Shown: positions 51,170 to 59,300 of the stretch, in pieces
Numbering within the stretch: position 1 is the stretch's first letter
How the letters are laid out: each line of letters begins with the position of its first letter
Source: Chromobacterium phragmitis
Lineage (GTDB): Bacteria > Pseudomonadota > Gammaproteobacteria > Burkholderiales > Chromobacteriaceae
DNA length: 64,000 nucleotides
Reading direction: 5' to 3'
Assembly: GCF_003325475.1 (NCBI RefSeq)
Contig: NZ_CP029495.1
Span: forward strand, 3,906,001 to 3,970,000
The notes under the pieces: generated by a model
Database searches by the model: none
What the model saw: the letters and a program-made list of their open reading frames with translations, nothing else
Told to the model about the DNA's origin: nothing
Program-made: the position numbers and the translations under genes

Positions 51170-52321
51170 TTATTCACACCTGTTGTTTATTTTGTACAGA
51201 GCGTCCCCGATATTTTTTGTATATGAAGCAAGTCCACCCCATGTGTTCTCATGAGTGCTCACGGCAAATGGATCAAGAGATGTAATGTCATGGCTCTTTA
51301 CGCGACCATCGCTTCCGAAATCAAAATTATATATCTTGATTTTGGATTTTTTTAAAGTGTCTATGCAATCTTGCATTGCAATCGGTATGCGAAGTGCATT
51401 GCAGTAGTCGGCTGAAGTCGCACAACTCAGCTTAAGTTGAGATATTCCCCATGCAAAATCAAGGAAAATTGAGCTATGAGTTGTAAGTATAACTTTATAT
51501 CCGCGATGAATTAATTCAACAATCAGGACAAGAAAGGATTCAATGGCTTTTGAATGCAACCCCATTTCTGGTTCTTCAATTATTATTGTGCAAATGTCTT
51601 CATGTTTCTTTACTTTTCCAGCCGGCATTAGGTCATAAAGTGAAAGAAGTAACGGTGTAAATTCTCGTTGGCCGGCTGTCCAGTTCATAAACGGGATTCC
51701 TGATCCGTCTGGGATTTTTAACTCTAATCTTTTCCTTTGGGAGTGTTTAGATAGATTCAATGTTGAGTCATGGTAAACAGCTTGATTAATGATTTCTCTG
51801 ACAGATGATTTTAGTCTATTTTGTCTTGGGAAAATTACATCAGTTTCTGAAGTGTTCATGCTCGTAAGCTGGTTGTACAGATCTTCAGATGAGCGACGAG
51901 CTACATATGGGGTGTCCATGGCATGCTGCTGAAACAACTTTGGCCACCCATCTACCATTAGTAGCCCTCTATGTGCTGGTATAACTCTAATTTTATGTTT
52001 TTTTGCAAAAACTTTTTTTTCAGGTAATGCTAGTGGACTTGCATCTTCCCCATTAAAAATAATATTCACATCTTCTGTTACGCTTCTTTCATAACCTTCG
52101 CCGAAGTAAAGAGAGTAAAATTCGCTATTTTTTTCAAAATAATACCCATACTTCTTTAGATCTGAGCATACGGCATTTCTATCGGCCAGCAGTTTAACCC
52201 ATTGCATTGCAAGGCTTTTTCCAGATGCTTGCGGCCCAACAATAACTGTTAAATCACCGAAGCTGATATTTATTTCTTTTATATGGGCAAAATTCGCTAT
52301 TTTGATTGATTTGGCAGGCAT
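51170..52321 (-). CDS. AAA/ABC-type ATPase (AAA_21/AAA_15, OLD-like), probable defence ATPase
   Basis: A 383-residue ATPase. Walker A is GPQASGKS (residues 29-36), an ABC signature-like TAGQRE lies at 215-220, Walker B is IIIEEPEMGLH (246-256), and the H-loop is TTHSS (280-284). Such SMC/ABC-like ATPases without membrane domains are the core of many antiphage systems (Septu, PARIS, Gabija, retron-linked), each with a different partner. Here there is no TOPRIM or HNH domain in the chain; the C-terminal 100 residues are unique. The gene heads a two-gene AT-rich operon beside IS elements and the conserved nrdB gene, a typical setting for a defence island. Confidence 0.87.
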   Translation of the reverse strand: MPAKSIKIANFAHIKEINISFGDLTVIVGPQASGKSLAMQWVKLLADRNAVCSDLKKYGYYFEKNSEFYSLYFGEGYERSVTEDVNIIFNGEDASPLALPEKKVFAKKHKIRVIPAHRGLLMVDGWPKLFQQHAMDTPYVARRSSEDLYNQLTSMNTSETDVIFPRQNRLKSSVREIINQAVYHDSTLNLSKHSQRKRLELKIPDGSGIPFMNWTAGQREFTPLLLSLYDLMPAGKVKKHEDICTIIIEEPEMGLHSKAIESFLVLIVELIHRGYKVILTTHSSIFLDFAWGISQLKLSCATSADYCNALRIPIAMQDCIDTLKKSKIKIYNFDFGSDGRVKSHDITSLDPFAVSTHENTWGGLASYTKNIGDALYKINNRCE

Positions 52322-52356
52322 GATAGCAGTTTTGGTGTATTTTAAAATTTAGAAAT

Positions 52357-52387
52357 AAAAAAGGCACACTTAATTAGTGTGCCTTTT
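52357..52387. terminator. Bidirectional terminator after nrdB
   Basis: Arms aaaaggcacact and agtgtgcctttt with loop taatt. It ends nrdB transcription and separates it from the ATPase operon. Confidence 0.92.
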
Positions 52388-52418
52388 ACATAAATATCTG
52401 TCAACGTTTTATGTCAAA

Positions 52419-53501
52419 TCAATCCCAGCTCAACGCCCCGCCAGTCTGATACTCGGTGACGCGGGTCTCGAAGAAGTTCTTCTCCTTCTTCAAGTCGATC
52501 ATCTCGCTCATCCACGGGAAGGGATTGTTCACGCCCGGGAACAGCGGGTCCAGGCCAATCTGCTGCATGCGGCGGTTGGCGATGAAGCGCAGGTATTCCT
52601 TGAACATGCTGGCGTTCAGGCCCAGCACGCCGCGCGGCATGGTGTCTTCGGCGTAGGCGTATTCCAGCTCCACGGCTTGCTTGAACAGCTCCACGATCTC
52701 GGCCTTGAAGCTGTCGGTCCACAGCAGCGGGTTTTCCAGCTTGATGGTGTTGATCAGGTCGATGCCGAAGTTGCAGTGCATGGACTCGTCGCGCAGGATG
52801 TACTGGTACTGCTCGGCGGCGCCGGTCATCTTGTTCTGGCGGCCCAGAGCCAGGATCTGCACGAAGCCGACGTAGAAGAACAGGCCTTCCATGATGCAGG
52901 CGAACACGATCAGGGATTTGAGCAGCTTCTGGTCGTTTTCGACGGTGCCGGTTTTGAATTCCGGGTTGCACAGCACGTCGATGAACGGGATCAGGAATTC
53001 GTCCTTGTCGCGGATGGACTTCACTTCGTGATAGGCGTTGAACACTTCGCCTTCGTCCAGGCCCAGGCTTTCCACGATGTACTGGTAGGCGTGGGTGTGG
53101 ATGGCTTCGTCAAAGGCCTGGCGCAGCAGGAACTGGCGGCATTCCGGGCTGGTGATCTGGCGGTAGGTGCCCAGCACGATGTTGTTGGCGGCCAGGGAGT
53201 CGGCGGTGACGAAGAAGCCCAGGTTGCGCTTCACGACGCGCATTTCGTCTTCGGTCAGCTGGCCGGTTTTCCATTGTTCGATGTCGCGCTGCATGTTCAC
53301 TTCCTGCGGCATCCAGTGGTTGGCGCACTGCGCCAGGTACTTTTCCCAAGCCCATTTGTGCTTGAACGGTACCAGCTGGTTGACGTCGGTTGTGCCGTTG
53401 ATCACCTTCTTGTCCACCACGTTTACGCGGCCGCTGCCATGGGCGTCCATGGAGGAGGGGGCGGCGGACGGGGCGGGGACGGCGTCTTCGAAATTCAGCA
53501 T
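52419..53501 (-). CDS. nrdB: Ribonucleotide reductase class Ia, beta (R2) subunit
   Basis: A 360-residue di-iron protein that generates the radical used by NrdA to reduce ribonucleotides. Likely iron ligands include Asp101 (FFVTADSLAANN), Glu132 and His135 (DEAIHTHAY), plus the later Glu and His in ACIMEGLFFYVGF and RDESMHCNFGID. Tyr139 in HAYQYI occupies the radical position that is Phe in the Chlamydia class Ic enzyme, so a tyrosyl radical is expected although the protein is of that subgroup. The C-terminus is acidic and Trp-containing, for docking to NrdA. It lies downstream of nrdA with three small genes between. Confidence 0.96.
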   Translation of the reverse strand: MLNFEDAVPAPSAAPSSMDAHGSGRVNVVDKKVINGTTDVNQLVPFKHKWAWEKYLAQCANHWMPQEVNMQRDIEQWKTGQLTEDEMRVVKRNLGFFVTADSLAANNIVLGTYRQITSPECRQFLLRQAFDEAIHTHAYQYIVESLGLDEGEVFNAYHEVKSIRDKDEFLIPFIDVLCNPEFKTGTVENDQKLLKSLIVFACIMEGLFFYVGFVQILALGRQNKMTGAAEQYQYILRDESMHCNFGIDLINTIKLENPLLWTDSFKAEIVELFKQAVELEYAYAEDTMPRGVLGLNASMFKEYLRFIANRRMQQIGLDPLFPGVNNPFPWMSEMIDLKKEKNFFETRVTEYQTGGALSWD

Positions 53502-53549
53502 GGGTGCTCCTGATTCTTGGTTTTGCCGCGCCGGAGCGCGGCGGTTTGC

Positions 53550-53765
53550 TTATGCGGTTTTTACGGCTTTTTCCGGTTGCGGCGCCTGCATGGCCTGAGC
53601 GGGCTGCAGCTGGCTTTGCCGGGTGATTTCTATGCTGCCCGGCGCGGCCGGGGCGTTGTCCGGCGGCGCGGCCTGCACGCGGAGGGCGTGGGCGCCGGCG
53701 TCGGCCAGCAGCGGCTTGCGGCCGCTCACGCTTCTGCGCAGCAGGTAATAGGCGGTGGTGCTCAT
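53550..53765 (-). CDS. Small protein of the nrd locus (71 residues)
   Basis: A basic start (MSTTAYYLLRRSVSGRKPLL) followed by a Pro/Ala/Gln-rich tail, probably disordered. No family recognised. It follows the coiled-coil gene by 16 bases and precedes nrdB by about 50, all on the same strand. Coding use is similar to neighbours. It may be a real short gene kept in the operon; function unknown. Confidence 0.55.
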   Translation of the reverse strand: MSTTAYYLLRRSVSGRKPLLADAGAHALRVQAAPPDNAPAAPGSIEITRQSQLQPAQAMQAPQPEKAVKTA

Positions 53766-53781
53766 GGCGTCTCCCGCGGTT

Positions 53782-54177
53782 TTAGAAGCGCAATTGCTGG
53801 GCCAGTTGGCGGATCAGCCGGCGTTCACAGGCTTCTTCCTGGTCCATCTGCTCCTGCTGCCGCCGCCGTTGGGCGCGCAAGGCCTGCAGCTGGCGATACT
53901 GGCGGTTGGCGTCGGTCAGGTCTTCTTTCAGCGTCTCGATTTCCTGCTGCAGCTCTTCCGGCTGGCAGTACACCACCAGGGTGTCGCCCTCTATCCAGGC
54001 CTTGCGCCACAGCTGGGCGCGCGGCAGGCGGCGGGCTTCGTTGAAGAAGTCTTTCCACTCGTTTGGCGGCGCGGCGTTCAGTTGCAGATACATGTTGAAC
54101 AGCAGGAATTGCTTGTCCGGGTTGTGCGATTTTTCTTCGCAGAAGCCGGTAATGCCGATGTTTTCAAATGTCTGCAT
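53782..54177 (-). CDS. Coiled-coil protein of the nrd locus
   Basis: A 131-residue protein. The first 65 residues are globular, with one Cys (ITGFCEEKSHNPDKQFLLFN); the rest is a strongly charged coiled coil (EELQQEIETLKEDLTDANRQ and onward, about residues 73-125). I chose the ATG at 54177 because GGAGG lies just upstream; the frame is open further. No family recognised. It sits in the same-strand run nrdA, SnoaL-like gene, this gene, small gene, nrdB, so it may be co-transcribed with the reductase genes. Confidence 0.7.
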   Translation of the reverse strand: MQTFENIGITGFCEEKSHNPDKQFLLFNMYLQLNAAPPNEWKDFFNEARRLPRAQLWRKAWIEGDTLVVYCQPEELQQEIETLKEDLTDANRQYRQLQALRAQRRRQQEQMDQEEACERRLIRQLAQQLRF

Positions 54178-54238
54178 CTGATCCTCCGTGCGCTGCCTGT
54201 TGCCTTGCCGGCGGGCGAGCCCGTCGACGCCTTGCGTG

Positions 54239-54664
54239 CTAGCCGGTGACGGCTTGCGGCGGTTGCGATGGCGGGGCCATCGCTTGCTGCTCCGGCGCGG
54301 TGTCGTATTGCACCAGGCCGTAGATTTTCCATTCGCCATTCACCTTTTTCAGGTGGTAGCCGGTGCGGTAGCGCCACGGCGGCTGGCCGTGGCGCGCCAC
54401 GGTCCAGGCCACGGCGGCGCAGGCGGCGTCTTCGCCCAGCGGCAGCACGCTCTCCAGTTGGAGGCTGGCCTCGGCGAAGCCCTGGGCGCGATACCATTCC
54501 AGCAGGGCCGAGGTGGTGGCGCGCAGCGAGAGGGCGTCGGTCCAGCAGGCCAGGTCGCCGTGGTGGATGGCGGTGAAGGGCACGGTGAAGCGCGACATCA
54601 CGGCATCCACGTCCAGCTGCGAATAGCTTTGCCGGTATTGCTCGAAAAATGCTTCCAGGCTCAT
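54239..54664 (-). CDS. SnoaL/NTF2-like protein of the nrd locus
   Basis: A 141-residue protein with the cone-shaped NTF2-like fold: helix pair at the start (SLEAFFEQYRQSYSQLDVDA, VMSRFTVPFTAIHHGDLACW), then strands including AAVAWTVARHG, YRTGYHLKKVNGEWKIYGLV. Such proteins bind or turn over small ligands. It lies between nrdA and the coiled-coil gene on the same strand. No catalytic residues can be assigned. Confidence 0.78.
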   Translation of the reverse strand: MSLEAFFEQYRQSYSQLDVDAVMSRFTVPFTAIHHGDLACWTDALSLRATTSALLEWYRAQGFAEASLQLESVLPLGEDAACAAVAWTVARHGQPPWRYRTGYHLKKVNGEWKIYGLVQYDTAPEQQAMAPPSQPPQAVTG

Positions 54665-54782
54665 GGCGGGGCTTTCGTCTCGTCTTTGCGTCGGGGCGCG
54701 GCATTTTTCCAGCCCGCCGCAATCAGAGCGGGGCCGGGGCTTGCATCCCGAAACCGCCTGAAGGCCAAGCGGCTTGAGGATG

Positions 54783-54864
54783 GGGAGGCTTGCGCCTCCC
54801 AGTCTGGCTTAACCTCGCGAGAGGTTTTGCCATTCGGCGGAACGCCCCTTGCGGGGTGTTCCGC
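54783..54864 (-). terminator. Two GC hairpins after nrdA
   Basis: gcggaacgcccc/ggggtgttccgc at 54837-54864 and gggaggc/gcctccc at 54783-54800, both with loop ttgc. Neither has a T run, so they may attenuate transcription or protect the mRNA end rather than stop it. Confidence 0.5.
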
Positions 54865-54879
54865 CCTACGAAATCCGCC

Positions 54880-57726
54880 TTACTGGCAGGATTCGCAATC
54901 GGGGTTGTCGATGCTGCAGAACTTGGCGTCGGTGGCCGGGGTGTTGTCCACCGCGGCTGTCGGCGCGGTTTGCGCCTGGCTGGACACGGCGTTCAGCTCG
55001 CCGCCGCGGCCGGTGGACTTCTCGGCGCTGGTGGCGGCCAGGGTGCGCAGGTAGTAGGTGGTCTTCAGACCGCGCAGCCAGGCGTGCTTGTACAGCTCGT
55101 CCAGTTTCTTGCCGGAAGCGCCGGCCATGTACAGGTTCAGCGACTGCGCCTGGTCGATCCACTTCTGGCGGCGGGAAGCCGCTTCCACCAGCCATTTCGG
55201 GTCCACTTCGAAAGCGGTGGCGTAGATGGCTTTCAGTTCGGCCGGCACGCGGTCGATCTGGCCCAGGCTGCCGTCGAAGTATTTCAGGTCGGCCACCATC
55301 ACTTCGTCCCACAGGCCGGCGGCTTTCAGATCGCGCACCAGGTATTCGTTGGTGACGGTGAATTCGCCGGACAGGTTGGATTTGACGAACAGGTTCTGGT
55401 AGGTCGGCTCGATGGATGCGGACACGCCGATGATGTTGGCGATGGTCGCGGTCGGGGCGATGGCCAGGCAGTTGCTGTTGCGCATGCCGTGCTGCTTGAT
55501 GCGGTCGCGCAGCTTGTTCCAGTCCATGCGTTCGGTGCGGTCCACTTCCAGGTAGCCGCCGCGCTCGGCCGCCAGCAGGTTGATGCTGTCGTGCGGCAGC
55601 ACGCCGCGGTCCCACAGGCTGCCGCTGTACGACGGGTAGCGGCCGCGCTCTTCGGCCAGCTCGGTGGAGGCCAGGTAGGCGAAGTAAGCCACCATTTCCA
55701 TGGATTCGTCGGCGAATTCCACGGCGGCGTTGGAGCCGTACGGCACGCGCTTGATGTGCAGGCAGTCCTGGAAGCCCATCACGCCCATGCCTACCGGGCG
55801 GTGCTTCAGGTTGGAGTTGCGCGCCTTCTTCACCGGGTAGAAGTTGATGTCGATCACGTTGTCCAGCATGCGTAGCGCGGTGCGGATGGTGCGCTGCAGC
55901 TTGTCGGCGTCCATGCTGCCGTCAGCCTTCAGGTGCGCGGACAGATTCACGGAACCCAGGTTGCAGACGGCGATTTCGTCGTCATTGGTGTTCAGCGTGA
56001 TCTCGGTGCACAGGTTGGAGCTGTGAACCACGCCCATGTGCTGCTGCGGGCTGCGGATGTTGCACGGGTCCTTGAAGGTGACCCACGGGTGGCCGGTTTC
56101 GAACAGCATGGTCAGCATCTTGCGCCACAGGCTCAGGGCCGGGATGCGCTTGTGCACCTTCAGCTCGCCGCGGGCGGCCTTGGCTTCGTAGGCGGTGTAG
56201 GCCTTTTCGAATGCCTGGCCGTACAGGTCGTGCAGGTCCGGGGTTTCGGACGGGGAGAACAGGCTCCAGTCGCCGCCTTCCATCACGCGCTTCATGAACA
56301 GGTCCGGAATCCAGTTGGCGGTGTTCATGTCGTGGGTGCGGCGGCGGTCGTCGCCGGTGTTCTTGCGCAGCTCGAGGAATTCCTCGATGTCGGCGTGCCA
56401 GGTTTCCAGGTAGGCGCAGACGGCGCCCTTGCGCTTGCCGCCCTGGTTCACCGCCACGGCGGTGTCGTTCACCACTTTCAGGAACGGCACCACGCCTTGC
56501 GATTTGCCGTTGGTGCCCTTGATGTGCGAGCCCATGGCGCGCACCGGGGTCCAGTCGTTGCCCAGGCCGCCGGCGAACTTGGACAGCAGCGCGTTTTCCT
56601 TGATGCCTTCGTAGATGCCGTCCAGGTCATCGGCGATGGTGGTCAGGTAGCAGCTGGACAGCTGGCTGCGGCGGGTGCCGGAGTTGAACAGCGTCGGGGT
56701 GGACGACATGAAGTCGAAGCTGGACAGCACGTTGTAGAACTCGATGGCGCGGTCTTCGCGGTTCACTTCGTTCAGCGCCAGGCCCATGGCGACGCGCATG
56801 TAGAAAGCCTGCGGCATTTCGATGCGGGCGCCGTCCACGTGCAGGAAGTAGCGATCGTACAGGGTTTGCAGGCCCAGGTAGCCGAATTGCAGGTCGCGTT
56901 CGGCGTCCAGCGCCGCGCCCAGCTTTTTCAGGTCGTATTCGGCCAGCTTTTCGTCCAGCAGCTCGGCGGCGATGCCCTTTTTGATGTAGTCGGCGAAGTA
57001 GGGCGCGTATTGCTTGCCCATTTCGTCCTGGCTCACGGCTTCGCCCAGGATTTCCAGACGGATGTTGCCCATCAGCAGGCGGGCGGTCACGTAATCGTAG
57101 GCCGGGTCTTGCTCGATCATGGAGCGGGCGGCCAGGATGGCGGACTTGCCCACTTCTTCTTCCGGCACGCCATCGTAGATGTTCTTCAGGGTCTCGGCCA
57201 GGATGGCGTCCACGTCGATGCCGGCCAGGTTCTTGCTGGCGGCTTCGATGTTGGCGCGCAGGCGGGCCACGTCCAGCGGCAGCTTGCGGCCGTCCTTGCG
57301 CAGCACGTTGATCTGCACGCTGGTCAGCGCTTCGCCGCGGGCGGCGCGCTCTTGCGAGCGCTGTTCGCGGTACAGCACGTAGGCGCGGGCCACGTCGTGC
57401 TCGCCGAATCGCATCAGCGACAGCTCAACCTGATCCTGGATGTCTTCGATATGGATGGCGCCGCCTTCCGGCTTGCGGCGCATCAGCGCGTTGACCACCT
57501 GTTCGGTCAGTTGGGCCACCTTGTCGCGAATGCTGGCGGAGGTGGCGCCTTGATGCCCCATCACGGCCAGGAAGGCCTTGGTCATGGCGATGGAGATCTT
57601 GACGGGTTCGAACGGCACCACCGCGCCATTGCGTCGGATGGTCTTGTACAGGCTGAAATCGGCTTGCGGCGCTGCTGCGCGGCCGAGTTCCGCGGCGGTT
57701 TGCCCTTCAAAGGTGGTCAGTTGCAT
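54880..57726 (-). CDS. nrdA: Ribonucleotide reductase class Ia, alpha (R1) subunit
   Basis: A 948-residue catalytic subunit. Two ATP-cone domains at the N-terminus (IRRNGAVVPFEPVKISIAMT, and VLRKDGRKLPLDVARLRANI near residue 145) bind ATP/dATP for activity control. The active-site Cys of the barrel is in EIAVCNLGSVNLS (NLCTEI holds a conserved preceding Cys), and the C-terminal pair in CESCQ re-reduces the site. The ATG at 57726 follows GAGGG. It is first in the nrd operon; upstream lie DnaA-like and NrdR-like boxes. Confidence 0.96.
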   Translation of the reverse strand: MQLTTFEGQTAAELGRAAAPQADFSLYKTIRRNGAVVPFEPVKISIAMTKAFLAVMGHQGATSASIRDKVAQLTEQVVNALMRRKPEGGAIHIEDIQDQVELSLMRFGEHDVARAYVLYREQRSQERAARGEALTSVQINVLRKDGRKLPLDVARLRANIEAASKNLAGIDVDAILAETLKNIYDGVPEEEVGKSAILAARSMIEQDPAYDYVTARLLMGNIRLEILGEAVSQDEMGKQYAPYFADYIKKGIAAELLDEKLAEYDLKKLGAALDAERDLQFGYLGLQTLYDRYFLHVDGARIEMPQAFYMRVAMGLALNEVNREDRAIEFYNVLSSFDFMSSTPTLFNSGTRRSQLSSCYLTTIADDLDGIYEGIKENALLSKFAGGLGNDWTPVRAMGSHIKGTNGKSQGVVPFLKVVNDTAVAVNQGGKRKGAVCAYLETWHADIEEFLELRKNTGDDRRRTHDMNTANWIPDLFMKRVMEGGDWSLFSPSETPDLHDLYGQAFEKAYTAYEAKAARGELKVHKRIPALSLWRKMLTMLFETGHPWVTFKDPCNIRSPQQHMGVVHSSNLCTEITLNTNDDEIAVCNLGSVNLSAHLKADGSMDADKLQRTIRTALRMLDNVIDINFYPVKKARNSNLKHRPVGMGVMGFQDCLHIKRVPYGSNAAVEFADESMEMVAYFAYLASTELAEERGRYPSYSGSLWDRGVLPHDSINLLAAERGGYLEVDRTERMDWNKLRDRIKQHGMRNSNCLAIAPTATIANIIGVSASIEPTYQNLFVKSNLSGEFTVTNEYLVRDLKAAGLWDEVMVADLKYFDGSLGQIDRVPAELKAIYATAFEVDPKWLVEAASRRQKWIDQAQSLNLYMAGASGKKLDELYKHAWLRGLKTTYYLRTLAATSAEKSTGRGGELNAVSSQAQTAPTAAVDNTPATDAKFCSIDNPDCESCQ

Positions 57727-57789
57727 GTATCCCTCGATAAAGAGAAGTTTACGTCCGGCCGCGCTGCTTTCTTGAAGGGCAGGTCGGCT

Positions 57790-57848
57790 TGTGGACAATT
57801 CTGTTGAAAAGCTGTGTGCGGGCTGTGGGTAAACACAATATATACCGT
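57790..57848 (-). promoter_or_regulatory. DnaA-box-like and NrdR-box-like sites upstream of nrdA
   Basis: Two DnaA-box-like 9-mers with one mismatch each to TTATCCACA (minus strand, at 57790-57798 and 57824-57832). An NrdR-box-like ACACAATATATACCGT (57833-57848) lies next to the second. Regulation of nrdA by DnaA and NrdR is known in E. coli and others; here it is inferred. Confidence 0.5.
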
Positions 57849-58180
57849 CAGCACCGTCAAATCTGCCCAAATTCTAGTGGTCGGGGTGACGTAGTTCAAG
57901 TCTTGACTTTGGCTGGAAATCTGGCAGCGCAAGCGGAAAGCCGCGCCGTTATTGGCTTTGCGGGAATGGAAAATTTTTGGCGGGCGAAATGGCGACGGGA
58001 TGCGGCTGTCAGAAAATGGCTTGAAACGCCGCATACGCTAGCAGCGGTTGCCCGTGATTGAATAGGCACTAGATGTTGTAGACATGCACTGTTGCGTGGC
58101 TGCTACGACCCTGACGTGAAAATGGCCGGCGGGGCGGCGGGGAGCGGAAATGCCCCGCGAGGGCGAGGCGGCTGGCGAAC

Positions 58181-58198
58181 GCGGCGGCGCGCCGCCGC
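58181..58198. terminator. Perfect GC palindrome downstream of the small beta-rich protein gene
   Basis: gcggcggcgcgccgccgc is its own complement and lies 10 bases past the stop codon (minus strand). No T run follows. Confidence 0.4.
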
Positions 58199-58208
58199 GA
58201 GCGGCGCA

Positions 58209-58574
58209 TTACTGCTGCAGCTTGGTGGGGACGGATGCCCAGACCACGCCTTCCTCCGGGTTGCTGTACTGGGTTTTCAGCGCCGCGCCGTTCAGACTGA
58301 CGGCGAAGGACTGAGGGCCGCCCCAGTTGATGCCGGTGCCCACCAGCGTGTACTGGCCCGGCGCCAGGTACACGTTGTAGGTGCCGGACAGCGGCGTGTC
58401 CACGCCGTCCAGGCTCAGCGGTCCGGTGTACTGGCCTTGTTTGAGATTGATGGTGACGTTGACCGGATTGCTGTTGCCGCTCTTGATGTCGGCGATCTGG
58501 TAGCTGTTGCCCCAGACGTAAGCGGTGAGGATGACTTGGTTGTCGCTGGCGGTAATGTGGATGGTGTTGGCCAT
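58209..58574 (-). CDS. Small beta-rich protein, possible lectin-like
   Basis: A 121-residue protein without signal peptide; alternating polar/hydrophobic residues suggest a beta sandwich (VILTAYVWGNSYQIADIKSG, VNVTINLKQGQYTGPLSLDG, YNVYLAPGQYTLVGTGINWG). No family recognised with confidence. I chose the ATG at 58574, with AGGAGAG upstream. It lies downstream of a ricin-B-type lectin gene on the same strand, so a secreted or surface-binding role is possible. Confidence 0.65.
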   Translation of the reverse strand: MANTIHITASDNQVILTAYVWGNSYQIADIKSGNSNPVNVTINLKQGQYTGPLSLDGVDTPLSGTYNVYLAPGQYTLVGTGINWGGPQSFAVSLNGAALKTQYSNPEEGVVWASVPTKLQQ

Positions 58575-58838
58575 CGGGCTCTCCTGAAACGGCGTGGAGC
58601 GGCGGACAGGCCGCCGCTCCAGGGTGTCGTGCATCCGCGCCGGGCATTCCGCGCATGGAAGCGAATGGCGTCGCCGGCCATGAAAATGTGTCCGCCGCTG
58701 CTGGTTTTCAGCGGGGCAACAGGCGGCGTGCTACGCAAACGGGTTCGTGTTTCGGCGCGTCGGGTAACGCAGGTTTCCTGCGCGTGCTGGATGTGCCCGC
58801 CACGGTTCGCGGGACGCGAGGGGTGCGGGCGGTCGATA

Positions 58839-59300
58839 TTATTTTGCTCCAGCGGCCTCTTCCTCGGCTACGGTCTTGAACAGCGCCACCTCCACCACCT
58901 GGAATTCCCAGTGCTGATTCGAGCCATTGTGGTCGGTCCACAGGATGATGGGGTTGCCCAGCTCCACGACTGCGCCCTGGTTGTCCACCACCATGCCGTT
59001 GCCGCTGTTGATGATGGTTTGCGGCTTCTTCACCCAGTCCCAGGTTTGGCTCTTCTTGCCGAACTGGTAGTTGGTGACGGTCAGCTGGGTGCCTTGCGAC
59101 TGGGGCGTGGCGTCCAGCACCAGCTGTTCCGACGAGGCCAGCCGGATGAGGCCGGTGAAGGTGTCGAGCGTCCAGCGGGTGCGGGTGGTGCCGCCCCTTT
59201 CATACTTGGCCAGCACGACTTTGCCGCCATTGGTGTCGTCGATAACGCCGATGCAGTAGCGGTTGTCTTGAGTGGAACGGATGACGTAACGCTGTTCCAT
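58839..59300 (-). CDS. Ricin-B-type beta-trefoil lectin
   Basis: A 153-residue protein with three beta-trefoil repeats, shown by RWTLD, QTWDWV and QHWEFQV (QxW-type motifs) about 40-50 residues apart. RYVIRSTQDNRYCIGV and GNGMVVDNQGAVVELGNP are repeat starts of this fold. There is no signal peptide. Such domains bind galactose or N-acetylgalactosamine residues. AAGGAG lies about 7-12 bases upstream of the ATG. Confidence 0.82.
   Translation of the reverse strand: MEQRYVIRSTQDNRYCIGVIDDTNGGKVVLAKYERGGTTRTRWTLDTFTGLIRLASSEQLVLDATPQSQGTQLTVTNYQFGKKSQTWDWVKKPQTIINSGNGMVVDNQGAVVELGNPIILWTDHNGSNQHWEFQVVEVALFKTVAEEEAAGAK

Larger units (their letters stand above)
57727..58208. other. nrdA promoter region and hairpin end of the neighbouring gene
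   Basis: It contains the regulatory boxes at 57790-57848 and a hairpin at 58181-58198. No gene was found. Confidence 0.5.

Noticed and set aside
45820..52321. A complete prophage or integrative element
   Set aside because: Only one phage-like gene (BRO-N-like) is present; there is no integrase, structural gene or matching attachment repeats, so 'variable island' is the most that can be supported.
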